Positions 51,501-61,095 of a stretch of 64,000 nt of DNA are shown here, piece by piece. This DNA comes from Streptomyces roseus (GTDB lineage: Bacteria > Actinomycetota > Actinomycetes > Streptomycetales > Streptomycetaceae): the NCBI RefSeq assembly GCF_001044425.1, contig NZ_LFML01000093.1:1-64000 (forward strand). Direction: 5' to 3'. The notes beneath the pieces were generated by a model, which did no database searches, had not been told where the DNA came from, and saw only the letters and a program-made list of their open reading frames with translations. The translations under genes were made by a program, and so were the position numbers. Within the stretch, counting starts at the first letter, position 1. Every line of letters starts with the position of its first letter.

Positions 51501-52354
51501 CGATGCGGGGGGACGTGGACGACGAGCTGCGCGCCCGGCTGCACGAGGCGGCCGGGGCGCACCGGCCCGACCGCGCGCGGATCCTGGCACGGCTCGAACG
51601 CGGCATGGCGCAGGAGGACCGGCCCCGTTCGCGCGCGGCCCGCCCTCGGCGGTTCGGCTGGTTGCGCGCGGTGGGCGTCGCCGCGGCGGTCGCGGGGATC
51701 CTTGCCGCAGGCGGCTACGGCGTGGCCTCCCTGGTGAACGACATGCCTCCGCAGCAGACGGTCTCGGTCCCGCCGAGGCCCGCCCCCGCCTCCACCTCCA
51801 AGCCCGCCCCGTCGACGGAGGCGACGCGCCGGGCTGCCTCACCGGTGGATCCGGCGCCCGTGGATCGGGCGCCCGCGGACCCGACACCGAGCGGCTCCGG
51901 CGCCCCGAGCGTCTCCCCGAAGCGAACGCCCGATGCCGGCCCGCCCGCCGCCCGTGAGCAGGACGGATCGCTGTGGTCGGACGGCTCCGTGGACCCGCAC
52001 AGCAACGACTTCTGGGCACAGAGCAACGTCACCCTCAAGAATCGTGAGGAACTGACCGCGCTGACCGTCGAGTTGCGGATCGCTCAGACCGGCCAGGTCG
52101 CCTCCACCGGTGCGTGGCGGTCGCTGCCCGAGGCCGACTTCACGCTGACGATCGCCGAGAAGGACGGCTACCTCGTCCACACCTGGGTGCTCAAGCAGGG
52201 TCGTACAGTCCCGGCCGGCCAGTGGGTGTTCGCCGGGCAGTACAACCACGCCGGCGGCGGCCGTGACGCCCGGAACGACCGCTACGCGGCCACCGCCCGG
52301 ACGCGGAGCGAACAGCTCGCCGTCTCGGGCGACTTCGCCCGCCACGACAACTGA
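51497..52354 (+). CDS. Membrane anti-sigma-like protein with extracellular sensor
   Basis: A cytosolic helical N-terminus (VDDELRARLHEAAGAHRPDR) is followed by one transmembrane helix at about 58-78 (AVGVAAAVAGILAAGGYGVA). A long Pro/Ser/Thr linker follows. A beta-rich extracellular domain from about 155 has SVDPHSNDFWAQSNVTLKNR, LTALTVELRIAQTGQVAST and VPAGQWVFAGQYNHAGGGRD. The order fits an anti-sigma factor with an outside sensor, and the domain looks like a carbohydrate-binding or fibronectin-like fold (inference). Overlap with the sigma gene implies equimolar synthesis. Confidence 0.75.
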   Translation: MTMRGDVDDELRARLHEAAGAHRPDRARILARLERGMAQEDRPRSRAARPRRFGWLRAVGVAAAVAGILAAGGYGVASLVNDMPPQQTVSVPPRPAPASTSKPAPSTEATRRAASPVDPAPVDRAPADPTPSGSGAPSVSPKRTPDAGPPAAREQDGSLWSDGSVDPHSNDFWAQSNVTLKNREELTALTVELRIAQTGQVASTGAWRSLPEADFTLTIAEKDGYLVHTWVLKQGRTVPAGQWVFAGQYNHAGGGRDARNDRYAATARTRSEQLAVSGDFARHDN

Positions 52355-53033
52355 CCAAGACGAAAACGCGGCAACCCTTCCCCACCCGTGGCGACCAGAG
52401 GGCGCAAGATCTTCCCCACGCTAGGAAGGGGCATGACTGCCCGAGCTGAAGACCGCGTTGCACCCCTGTGGTGCAACAGCGGCCCCGGCCAGAACCCGCC
52501 GCTCTCCCGCACCGTAGGTCAGGGGTGCACTACGGATCGGGTGTTCCAGCGAATGCCCAAAGCCCGGCTACCCGGCCGCGCGGGATGGTCACCCGGGCCT
52601 CCGCCAGGACCACCCCGGTCGACGGGTCGGGGTGCACGGGAACGTACTGGCCCCAGTGGGCCTCACCGACGGTGGGCCTACCTCCGCCCTACGGGGTGCC
52701 AGCGGTCACCGACACGAGAGCGGCGAGTGATGTCCGCCCAGTCCTCCGGCCACTCCGTGGCCTTGTCCAGGTCGTGGTCGTGGGCACAGAGTCCATGGGG
52801 CGGTCAGAGGCGAGCTGCGAGGAGGCCCTCCAGGCGGGGCTCTCTTCAGCGCAGCGGATCGGAAGGAGGCCACGGGACCGCCCAGCAGCGGACCCGTGGC
52901 GTGGATCGGCCTCTCGGTGCGGTTACCAGGCGAGCGGAACGGGTGTCGTGCCCCGGGCACGCGGCAACTTTTCCACCCGCGGTGGCAACTGGCAGGTGTA
53001 CGCCCCACAACCCTCCCTCAAGGACAGTGAACA
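52355..53033. other. Upstream region of the pectinase fusion gene
   Basis: No supported gene in 680 bp. At 52457-52477 there is a strong dyad, gttgcacc-cctgt-ggtgcaac (8 bp arms), either a terminator of the sigma operon or an operator. The stretch 52900-53033 should contain the promoter of the PL1-CE8 gene. Confidence 0.45.
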
Positions 53034-55094
53034 ATGGAGACCACGCAGCCCAAGGCACGGCACCGCAGGCGCAGACTCGGCCTGACCGTCAGCATCCCAT
53101 TGGTCACGGCCACCGCAGTGGGCATGTCGTATGGCGGAGCCTTCGGAGTGTTCGGCGAGGCCGCCCGGCCGAAGGCCGCGGCCGCCACAACGGGACCGGC
53201 CTGGGCCCGTGAGGTCGCGGACGGCTTCGCCTCGGTCAACGCGCTGGGACAGAAAGGCACCTACGGCGGCCGGGACGGCGCGATCGTCACCGTGAAGACC
53301 CTGGCCCACCTGGAGAAATACGCGACCGCCCCGCAGCCGTACGTCATCGTCGTGGCGGGCACGATCACCATGAACCCCAAGGGCAAGGAGATCGCGGTCG
53401 CCTCTGACAAGACCATCGTCGGCGCGGGCACCTCGGGACACATCGTCGGCGGAGGGTTCTTCCTCGGCCAGGGCGTCCACAATGTGATCATCAGGAACCT
53501 GACGATCCGTGACTCCTACGCCGGCACGTGGAACGACAAGGACCACGACTGGGACGCCATCCAGATGGACGGCGCCCACCACGTGTGGATCGACCACAAC
53601 AACCTGCGGAACATGGCCGACGGACTGATCGACAGCCGCAAGGACACCACATACGTGACGGTGTCCTGGAACCAGCTGAAGAACGAGAACAAGGCCTTCG
53701 GCATCGGCTGGACCGACCACGTCACCGCCGACATCACGATCCACCACAACTGGTTCCACGAAACCGAGCAGCGCAACCCGTCGACAGACAACGTGGCACA
53801 CGCCCACCTCTACAACAACTTCCTGCAGGACGACCCGGACTCGTCCATCACCTCCTCCTACGGCAACTACGCGCGCGGCGGGACGAAGATGGTGCTGGAG
53901 AACAGCTACTTCGAGGGGATTAACAACCCGGTCATCAAGGACGGCACGGCCGCTCTCGTGCAGCGCGGCAATGTCTTCGTGGACACCACGGGCCGCAACG
54001 AGAGCGGTGGCACGGCCTTCGACCCCACGACCTACTACCGCTACACCCTCGACGCGGCCGCCGACGTCCCCTCGAAGGTGAAGTCCGGCGCCGGCCCCCG
54101 CCCTGCCATCGGCAGGGCGGCGACCACCCCCTCCGCTACGGCCGCGACAACCCTGACCGTGGCCAAGGACGGATCCGGCACGTACAAGACGGTCCAGGCC
54201 GCGGTGGACGCCGTACCCGTCGGCAATCCCTCCCGCCTGGTCATCTCGGTCAAGCCGGGCACGTACCGCGAGACGGTGGACGTTCCGGCGAGCAAGCCGC
54301 ACATCACCATCCAGGGCTCGGGCGCGAGCCGCAAGGACACGGTGATCGTGTACGGCAACGCGGCCGGCACGCGGAAGCCGGACGGTTCGGGCACGTACGG
54401 CACACCGGGTAGCGCCACGGTCGCCGTCCGGTCGGACGACTCCCAGCTCCGCAACCTCAGCGTCTCCAACGACTTCGACGAGGCCGCGAACCAGTCCCTG
54501 AACGGCCACCAGGCAGTCGCCCTGCTCACGGCTGCGGACAGAATTGTGCTGGACGGCGTCATCGTCACCGGCGACCAGGACACCCTGGAGATGGAAACCG
54601 CGGCGCCGGACAAGCCCGGCCGCGTCTACGTCACCAACTCCTACGTCGTCGGCAACGTCGACTTCATCTTCGGCCGTGCCACCGCGGTGATCGACCAGTC
54701 GGTCATCACCCTCAAGAAGCGCTGGAACGGTACTTCGGCCGGCTACATCACCGCCCCGAGCACCCCGGCGGGCCGCAACGGCATCCTCATCAACCGCTCC
54801 ACGGTCAACGGCGATGTGGCCGCGTCCTCCTTCCACCTCGGCCGGAACTGGCATCCCGGTGGCGACAAGACGACCGACCCCCAGGCCACCGTCCGCAACT
54901 CCCACCTCAGCGCCGCGATCAAGGGCACGCCCTGGGCCGACATGGGCGGCTTCGCCTGGAAGGACGACCGCTTCGCCGAGTACATGAACACCGGCCCGGG
55001 CGCCGGTCCAAAGAGCACCGAGCGGCCCCACCTGACGGACGCCCAGGCCGCATCCCACGAGGTCTCGCATTGGCTGGGCGGCTGGACCCCGTAG
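53034..55094 (+). CDS. Secreted pectate lyase (PL1)-pectin methylesterase (CE8) fusion
   Basis: 686 residues. A signal sequence with basic N-terminus (ARHRRRRLGLTVSIPLVTAT) is followed by a PL1 domain at about 55-335 (TIVGAGTSGHIVGGGFFLGQ, DAIQMDGAHHVWIDHNNLRN, DITIHHNWFHETEQRNPSTD, AHLYNNFLQDDPDS). After a Ala/Thr linker, the CE8 domain runs from about 370 (TVAKDGSGTYKTVQAAVDAV, AVALLTAADRIVLDGVIVTG with DQDTL, VVGNVDFIFGRATAVIDQS, SFHLGRNWHPGGDK). The catalytic Asp in DFIFG and the LGRxW arginine are present. It can de-esterify and cleave pectin in one polypeptide. Complete. Confidence 0.93.
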   Translation: METTQPKARHRRRRLGLTVSIPLVTATAVGMSYGGAFGVFGEAARPKAAAATTGPAWAREVADGFASVNALGQKGTYGGRDGAIVTVKTLAHLEKYATAPQPYVIVVAGTITMNPKGKEIAVASDKTIVGAGTSGHIVGGGFFLGQGVHNVIIRNLTIRDSYAGTWNDKDHDWDAIQMDGAHHVWIDHNNLRNMADGLIDSRKDTTYVTVSWNQLKNENKAFGIGWTDHVTADITIHHNWFHETEQRNPSTDNVAHAHLYNNFLQDDPDSSITSSYGNYARGGTKMVLENSYFEGINNPVIKDGTAALVQRGNVFVDTTGRNESGGTAFDPTTYYRYTLDAAADVPSKVKSGAGPRPAIGRAATTPSATAATTLTVAKDGSGTYKTVQAAVDAVPVGNPSRLVISVKPGTYRETVDVPASKPHITIQGSGASRKDTVIVYGNAAGTRKPDGSGTYGTPGSATVAVRSDDSQLRNLSVSNDFDEAANQSLNGHQAVALLTAADRIVLDGVIVTGDQDTLEMETAAPDKPGRVYVTNSYVVGNVDFIFGRATAVIDQSVITLKKRWNGTSAGYITAPSTPAGRNGILINRSTVNGDVAASSFHLGRNWHPGGDKTTDPQATVRNSHLSAAIKGTPWADMGGFAWKDDRFAEYMNTGPGAGPKSTERPHLTDAQAASHEVSHWLGGWTP

Positions 55095-55834
55095 ATCGGC
55101 GGGAGAAGGGGGCCGGGGGGTCGCGCAGCTCCCGGACCCCGGATCCGCGGGCAGGCCCGAGGCGGCTGCATCCGCCGTCACTGCGGGAGTTTCAGGACGC
55201 GGGCCGGTGCCCAAAAACGCTCCAGCGCCCCCGGGGTCCTGCCTGCCGGCTCACAGCGTCACTAGTCATCGGGTGCGCTGCCCACCCACACGATCGGCCG
55301 GCCTCGGTGGTCCGTCCCCAGTGCGGTTACTCCATCGAGGACTCGTGACCGTCGGGCAGGACGCAGATCCGCCGAGTTCACCGCCGAGGTCCTGGACCGG
55401 GCTCGGTGGTGGAATACCGAGCATCGCCCCGCCGGCCTGGCTGCCCGGACCCTCTGGAGGCCTGGCAGGCCGACCTCACGCCCCTCTCGGACATCCCCGA
55501 GGCCGCCTTGTGGGGATTGATGCTGGAGGGCGACGGCCGGTCCGAAAACTGAGCAGCCAGGGTCGCCACGTCCGGATCCGGCACGGGTCTCAGCCTTCTT
55601 GGCGTCCTTGCGCAGGCGGCGGGCCCGCACGGTGCGGGTGCGGCGCAGCTCGTCGAGCTGTTCTTGTTATGAGCGGTAAGCACCTGGACCGGATGCTCAC
55701 CGATAGCTCCGGCACCTGCGGCGCCCCGTATCAGGAGGCCTTCGCGGAGCTCGCGCGTACGCACCGGGGCCGGCCCGCCGCCGAAATCCTTCCGCCGCTG
55801 GCGCGCGCCGCGGACACCCGCGACGCGCCCTTGA
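55095..55834. other. Gene-poor stretch with a possible small remnant
   Basis: Most frames are low-complexity. At 55669-55838 the plus strand reads MSGKHLDRMLTDSSGTCGAP then QEAFAELARTHRGRPAAEIL, which looks like the start of a small natural protein that then runs antisense into the TetR gene. It is probably a truncated gene. No other feature was recognised. Confidence 0.35.
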
Positions 55835-56401
55835 TCAGCCTGCTTCGGTCAAGGCTGCGCGCGCGGCGGCGAGGATCTCCTCGGAGAGCGGGGAGCCGTT
55901 GGTGGCCCGGGACAGGACCAGCGCTCCGAACAGGGTGCAGAGGCGGGCGATGCCGTCCTGGTCGTCGGTGGCGAGGAAGTCGGCGAAGTCGGCAACCCCC
56001 TCGGTGTAGACGCGACGGGCCTCACGTCCCCTGCCTTCGCGCGCGATGTCGGAGGCGAGCGCGGCGACCGGACAGCCGTCCGCCGGGCCGTCACGGTGCT
56101 CGACGGAGAGGTAGGTGTCGATCAGCACCTGCTGGGCGGCGTCGCGCCGCCCTTCATACCGCTCAAGTCCCTCGCTGTGGCGCCGGGCGAGCTCGGCGAA
56201 GGCGTGGGCGGTGGCCTCGTCGACGAGCGCCTCCTTGGAGGCGAACTGCTTGTAGAAGGCGCCGTGGGTCAGACCGGCCGCCTTCATCAGGTCGGCGACG
56301 CTGACCTGCGTGCCCTGCTCCCGGAACAACCGGGAGGCGGTGTCCACCACCCGCCTGCGATTTTCCTGCGCCTTCGCCTGCGATACGCGGCCCATGGCCA
56401 C
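55835..56401 (-). CDS. TetR/AcrR-family repressor
   Basis: The HTH is near the start: RRRVVDTASRLFREQGTQVS, VADLMKAAGLTHGAFYKQFA. The ligand domain has a cysteine (GPADGCPVAALASDIAREGR) and the usual helical end (ARLCTLFGALVLSRATNGSP). ATG 56401 or 56395 is the start. It is divergent from the SDR gene with about 100 bp between them, containing an AT-rich stretch suited to overlapping promoters. It very probably represses the SDR-oxidoreductase-hydrolase genes. Confidence 0.92.
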   Translation of the reverse strand: MAMGRVSQAKAQENRRRVVDTASRLFREQGTQVSVADLMKAAGLTHGAFYKQFASKEALVDEATAHAFAELARRHSEGLERYEGRRDAAQQVLIDTYLSVEHRDGPADGCPVAALASDIAREGRGREARRVYTEGVADFADFLATDDQDGIARLCTLFGALVLSRATNGSPLSEEILAAARAALTEAG

Positions 56402-56503
56402 CTTCCGTTTGGATGACGATTGGCATCTATCGTAACTCCATGTTTAGATTGATTGCGTAATCTAATTCGTGTAGGTTGCCGTCGGCACCCGTCAGGAGCA
56501 GGC

Positions 56504-57196
56504 ATGGAACTCAAGAACGCGGTCGCGGTCGTCACCGGCGCAAACCGGGGGCTCGGGCGGCACGTGGCAGCCCAGCTCGTCGAGCGTGGCGCGAAGGTGT
56601 ACGGCGCGGCCCGACGCCCCGAGGCGGTTGACGTGCCGGGCGTCATCCCGCTGCGGCTGGACGTCACGGACGAGGCGTCGATACGGGAGGCCGCCCGCGT
56701 GGCGTCAGACGCGACACTGCTGATCAACAATGCGGGCATCTCCACCGGCGTGACGCTGATCGCAGGCGACGTGGCTGAGGTGCGCCGGGAGATGGAGACC
56801 AACTTCTTCGGCCCGCTCGCCGCGACCCGGGCCTTCGCCCCCGTCATCGAGGGCAACGGCGGCGGCGCCGTACTCAACGTCCTGTCCGCCCTGTCCTGGT
56901 ACCACCCGGCCGGCCTCGGCTCCTACGCGGCCTCCAAGGCCGCCGCCTGGGCGCTGAGCGACGCGACCCGTGAGGAGCTGGCACCGCGCGGGATCACCGT
57001 CTCGGCGCTGCACGTCGGCTACATGGACACCGACATGGCCGCGGGCGTACCTGCCGATCAGAAGGTCGCCGCCGCCGACGTCGCGGCCCAGGCCCTTTAC
57101 GGCATCGAGGCCGGCCTGCCCGAGATCCTCGCCGACGAGACCAGCCGGTACGTCAAGCAGACCCTGTCCGTGGCACCCCAGCCGAACGCGGGCTGA
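56504..57196 (+). CDS. Short-chain dehydrogenase/reductase
   Basis: A classical SDR of 230 residues: VAVVTGANRGLGRHVAAQLV (TGxxxGxG), TLLINNAGISTG (NNAG), LNVLSALSWYHPAGLGSYAASKAA split over the S-Y-K catalytic triad, and VSALHVGYMDTDMAAGVPAD after it. ATG 56504 has AGGAG upstream. Substrate unknown. It is first in a plus-strand group of three genes under the divergent TetR regulator. Confidence 0.92.
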   Translation: MELKNAVAVVTGANRGLGRHVAAQLVERGAKVYGAARRPEAVDVPGVIPLRLDVTDEASIREAARVASDATLLINNAGISTGVTLIAGDVAEVRREMETNFFGPLAATRAFAPVIEGNGGGAVLNVLSALSWYHPAGLGSYAASKAAAWALSDATREELAPRGITVSALHVGYMDTDMAAGVPADQKVAAADVAAQALYGIEAGLPEILADETSRYVKQTLSVAPQPNAG

Positions 57197-57449
57197 CGCC
57201 CACCCCTCCACCCCGGTGCGGCCGCCTTCCCACCCCCTCCGCCCCCGAACTGGTAGCCGTCCGCGCGTCGAGGACCGCGTCATCGCCCCAGCCGTGCCGG
57301 TCGCCTGATGAGTGAACGCGGCTGAGGACGCAACGCGCCCGCGCCGCAGCCAGAACAGCACAAACTCTCTCAAAAAGTACGGCGGCCATTAGGGATGCGC
57401 CCGCCGCCCAGATACCCGCCCCCAGAAACGCTTCGCTAGGAGTGCTCCC

Positions 57450-58475
57450 GTGAAGGCCTTCGTCCTCGAGAGGTACGGCTCCCCCTTGCGGGAGGTCGAG
57501 ATGCCCGTACCGGTCCCCGCCCCCCATGAGGTGCTCGTGCGCATGGTCGCGTCGGGCGTCAACCATGCCGACGAGCGGCTCCGCACCGGGGAGTTCAAGG
57601 CAATCTTCCCGTTCCGGCTACCCAAAGTCATGGGCGGTGAGCTCTCCGGCGAGGTCGTCGAGGCCGGCTCCGCGGTACGCGACGTCGCCGTGGGTGACCA
57701 CGTGTACGGCTATGTCGATTTGGCGGCCACGGGCACCTTCTCCGAGTTCGTCGCGGTCGACGCCGCCACGATGGCACCCGTGCCCCGGTCTGTGAGCCTG
57801 GTCGAGGCCGCGGGGCTTCCAGTCGTCGCGCTCACGGCCTGGCAGGCCCTCGTCGAGATGGGCAAGGTGAAGAAGGGCCAAACCGTCCTCATCCACGGCG
57901 GGACCGGTGGCGTGGGATCGGTCGCGATCCAGCTTGCCAAGCACCTGGGCTGCACCGTCGCCACCACCGTCTCGACGGCGAACATCGCAGCCGCCCGAGA
58001 GCTTGGTGCCGACATCGTCATCGACTACCGCCACGACGACCTCGCGCAGAGCCTCGCCGGCACGCCCGTCGACCTCGTCCTCGACACCCAGGGCGGAGCC
58101 ACGCTGCAGGCTTCCCTCGGTGTGCTGCACCCCGGCGGCACCGTCATCGGCATCACGGGCCCGCCCGACCCGGCCTTCGCGCGGCGCGTCGGCGTCAACC
58201 CCGTCGTCCGGCTCGCCATCCGGGCCCTGAGTGCCCGTACTCGCCGCCGGGCACGCGCGCTCGGGGTCACCTATCGCTTCCTGTTCATCACACCCGATAG
58301 CGCCGCGCTGCGCCAGGTTGCCGAACTGGTCGACGATGGGGTGCTGCGCCCGGTCATCGATCGGGTGCTCCCCTTCGGCCAGACCCCGCGGGCTCTCGAC
58401 GAGGCGCTGGCCGGCGGCACACGTGGCAAGGTCCTGGTCACCACCGACCCGAAGGCGGTGACCAGCCGTGGCTGA
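57450..58475 (+). CDS. NADPH:quinone oxidoreductase-like MDR protein
   Basis: A medium-chain reductase without structural zinc: MKAFVLERYGSPLREVEMPV, SGVNHADERLRTGEFKAIFP, PKVMGGELSGEVVEAGSAVR, GKVKKGQTVLIHGGTGGVGS (nucleotide motif), GADIVIDYRHDDLAQSLAGT and a C-terminal PFGQTPRALDEALAGGTRGK. GTG 57450 follows CTAGGAG. The 3' end overlaps the hydrolase start by eight bases, so translation is coupled. It likely reduces quinones or enones. Confidence 0.9.
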   Translation: MKAFVLERYGSPLREVEMPVPVPAPHEVLVRMVASGVNHADERLRTGEFKAIFPFRLPKVMGGELSGEVVEAGSAVRDVAVGDHVYGYVDLAATGTFSEFVAVDAATMAPVPRSVSLVEAAGLPVVALTAWQALVEMGKVKKGQTVLIHGGTGGVGSVAIQLAKHLGCTVATTVSTANIAAARELGADIVIDYRHDDLAQSLAGTPVDLVLDTQGGATLQASLGVLHPGGTVIGITGPPDPAFARRVGVNPVVRLAIRALSARTRRRARALGVTYRFLFITPDSAALRQVAELVDDGVLRPVIDRVLPFGQTPRALDEALAGGTRGKVLVTTDPKAVTSRG

Positions 58476-59340
58476 GTCCAGCGTCCGTCCCCGCCCGACC
58501 ACGTGGGCCACGGCGCCCAACCGCCACATCGTCGTAGGTTCGAACACGCTCGTATACCGCCACCTCGGCCCCGAGAACGGCGTCCCGCTGGTCCTGCTCA
58601 CTCACCTGGGCGCCACGCTCGACGAGTGGGATCCCCGATTTGTCGACGCGCTCGCCCGCGACCGCCGCATCGTCGCGCTCGACCTCCCCGGGGTCGGCGG
58701 ATCCACCGGCCGTGTCCCAGGCACCGTCGCCGCGATGGCGCGTGCGGCGGAGGGGTTCGTGACCACCCTCGGGCTGACCCAGATGGACCTGCTCGGATTC
58801 TCGCTCGGCGGCTTCGTCGCCCAGCAGGTGGCCCTCGATGCGCCGGGGCTCGTGCGCCGCCTCGTCCTGGCCGGAACCGGCCCCGCCGGGGGCACTGGCA
58901 TCGACCGTCCGACAGGTGGAGCCTACGTCTACTGGGACATGGCTCGTGCCGCGATGGCCCGCACCGATGCCAAGGAGTTCCTGTTCTTTCCCCGCACTCC
59001 AGCGGGCAAGGCGGCAGCCAAGGCTTACCTCGCGCGCTTGCGCGAGCGCGTGATGGACCGCGACGCCCCCATCACGCTGTCGTCCTTTCACCGCCAGATC
59101 ACCACCATCCGGGGCTGGGGCCGGGCTGAGCCGCAGGACCTCTCCCGCATCGGCGCCCCGACGCTCATCGCCAACGGCGACCACGACCGCATGGTCCCCA
59201 CCGAGCTGTCCCACGACATGCACGCCCGCATTCCCGGCAGCACGCTGATCATCTACCCAGGGGCCGGGCACGGCGGCGTCTTCCAACACGTCGACGAGTT
59301 CGTCGACGCCGTGCGAGCCCACCTCCACACCGACAGCTGA
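58468..59340 (+). CDS. Alpha/beta hydrolase
   Basis: Nucleophile elbow GFSLGG (MDLLGFSLGGFVAQQVALDA, Ser), oxyanion region LVLLTHLGATLDEWDPRFVD, acid residue in LIANGDHDRMVPTELS and histidine in GAGHGGVFQHVDEF. The length of 290 residues is typical of haloperoxidase- or hydrolase-type members. GTG 58468 overlaps the oxidoreductase stop. It completes the TetR-controlled gene group; the pathway (detoxification of an aromatic or quinone compound) is a guess. Confidence 0.9.
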   Translation: MAESSVRPRPTTWATAPNRHIVVGSNTLVYRHLGPENGVPLVLLTHLGATLDEWDPRFVDALARDRRIVALDLPGVGGSTGRVPGTVAAMARAAEGFVTTLGLTQMDLLGFSLGGFVAQQVALDAPGLVRRLVLAGTGPAGGTGIDRPTGGAYVYWDMARAAMARTDAKEFLFFPRTPAGKAAAKAYLARLRERVMDRDAPITLSSFHRQITTIRGWGRAEPQDLSRIGAPTLIANGDHDRMVPTELSHDMHARIPGSTLIIYPGAGHGGVFQHVDEFVDAVRAHLHTDS

Positions 59341-59579
59341 CATCGGCATTCGGCGCTGACACACAGCGCGTGCAGCTCCGCAGCGGAATCGCTCATGCAC
59401 CCACAACGTGTGGCTGAGGGGTAGGGCAGTTGCGATATCTGTGGCTTGGTGAGCTGGGATGTTGCAGGTTGTGTGAGAACGGGGTTTGCGACGTCAGTCG
59501 CGGGTTGGTCTGGGGTTGTTGCGGGTTGGTTGAGAACCAGGCTGGTGCCGCAGAATGCACCTGCGTCTAAGACGACGTC

Positions 59580-60382
59580 TCAGTTGGTGAGGCGGCGGTG
59601 ACAGATGAGGGTCGCGGCTATGCCGACGAACCCAAGGAAGTGTTCGGCCTTGCGTTCGTAACGGCGGTGAAGCCGTCGGCACCCAGCAAGCCAGGACACA
59701 GTGCGCTCGACTACCCACCGGTGGCGGCCGAGGCGTTGCGAGGACTCGATGCCCTTGCGAGCGATGCGGTGGCGGATGCCACGTTTGCGAAGCCATCGGC
59801 GCAAGTGGACATAGTCGTATCCCTTGTCCGCTTGCAGTTTCGCAGGCCGTCGTCGGCGGGGTCCACGGCGAGAACGGATCGGTTGAATCCCGCGCACGAG
59901 CGGCTCCAGGCCGAGGCTGTCGTGCATGTTGGCGCCCGAGACGCCCAGTGAGAGAGGCAGTCCATTCCGGTCGGTGATCAGGTGGATCTTCGATCCGAGT
60001 TTGCCGCGGTCGGTCGGATTCGGTCCCGTCAGCGGCCCCCTTTTACTGCCCGCAGGCTCACTGAGTCGATCGCGCACCTCGACCAGTCCAGTTCCCCGGC
60101 GGCACCCAGCTCGTCAAGGATGATGCGGTGGAGCTTGGCCCAAACCCGGGCTTCGGTCCAGTACGTGAATCGGCGGTGGGCGGTCTGCCAGGACGCGCCG
60201 AACATGGGTGGAAGCTGCCGCCATGTGCAGCCGGACGTGGCAACGAAGAGGATCGCGGCCAAGACTCCGCGGTCGTCAGCCCTGCGACGTCCGCCGCCTT
60301 GTGGACGTACCCGCGCTACGGGCATCACCCGAAGGAAGAGCTCCCACAAACTGTCTGGGACCAGCTGCCGCACCATCTCCAT
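59580..60382 (-). CDS. IS5-family transposase (two frames, -1 shift)
   Basis: ORF A (from ATG 60382 or 60376 to 60029) has MVRQLVPDSLWELFLRVMPV, SGCTWRQLPPMFGASWQTAH and LDWSRCAIDSVSLRAVKGG. ORF B continues GPLTGPNPTDRGKLGSKIHL, MHDSLGLEPLVRGIQ, QADKGYDYVHLRRWL and HRWVVERTVSWLAGCRRLHR. The switch lies on a run of A4G5 (minus strand, about 60035-60043), as in copy 1. The catalytic DDE residues are present and the element may be active. Confidence 0.82.
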
Positions 60383-60480
60383 GCCAAGACAACGAGGACC
60401 CCGGCCAACCGTCGACAAGAGGTGTGCTCGATGCTGGCACCAGCCATTCCCGGCCAGCGTCTCCGAGGGGTATGACCGCC

Positions 60481-61095
60481 ATGACCGACTATCTGCAGGC
60501 CGTCTTCGCCATGCTCGGCCCAGCGGAGAACCGTTACGACGAGCCTGCTGCCTGGCTGCACCTGGAGCAGGAGATCGGCAGAAGGCTGCCCGACGACTAC
60601 AAGGCGATCGTCGATGCGTACGCCCCCGTCCAGCTCAACGGGATCCTCTATCTTTCGGCCCACCCGGCCTGTGCATGGCGGAACCTGGGCCAGGAGATCC
60701 GGTCGGAGGCGGAAGGCTGGTCCGAGTGGCGGTCATGGGAGTCCGACGACCTGGAACCAGACGCCGACCCGAGAGTGATCTGCAACCGTCCGCAGATCAC
60801 CTTCGGTTCCTCCGACGGCCTCATCCCTCTTGCCAGCACGGACCAGGGAGCCGTTGTCTTCCTGGCTCCAGAGGTCCACGGATACTCCGACGGAATCGTG
60901 GTCCAGGGCTCGGAGAGCGACTGGGTCGGCCACGCCATGGACTTCGCCGAGTGGCTGTACCGCTACCTGATGGGGGAAGAGATGGCCGGCTGGGCCAGCG
61001 CGGTCCTGCACCCCGGTCCCGTCCTGCTGGAGTACCTCCCCACGGGACCTGACGAGCGGACCCGCGAGGCGTACGGCCCGGCCCGAAACATGTGA
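60481..61095 (+). CDS. SMI1/KNR4-family protein
   Basis: WLHLEQEIGRRLPDDYKAIV and VDAYAPVQLNGILYLSAHPA show the family start; a WRSWESDDLEPDADPRVICN middle and DGLIPLASTDQGAVVFLAPE follow the standard fold. ATG 60481 is preferred to ATG 60472 because GAGGGG ends ten bases before it. SMI1/KNR4 proteins are mostly immunity proteins of polymorphic toxins. No toxin gene is adjacent; it is enclosed by the repeats of the IS5 element and diverges from the transposase. Confidence 0.85.
   Translation: MTDYLQAVFAMLGPAENRYDEPAAWLHLEQEIGRRLPDDYKAIVDAYAPVQLNGILYLSAHPACAWRNLGQEIRSEAEGWSEWRSWESDDLEPDADPRVICNRPQITFGSSDGLIPLASTDQGAVVFLAPEVHGYSDGIVVQGSESDWVGHAMDFAEWLYRYLMGEEMAGWASAVLHPGPVLLEYLPTGPDERTREAYGPARNM

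Noticed and set aside
52923..55214. 763-codon minus-strand frame opposite the PL1-CE8 gene
   Set aside because: It is the complementary shadow of the pectinase fusion (Val/Gly/Asp/Arg-rich); the plus strand has complete catalytic motifs.
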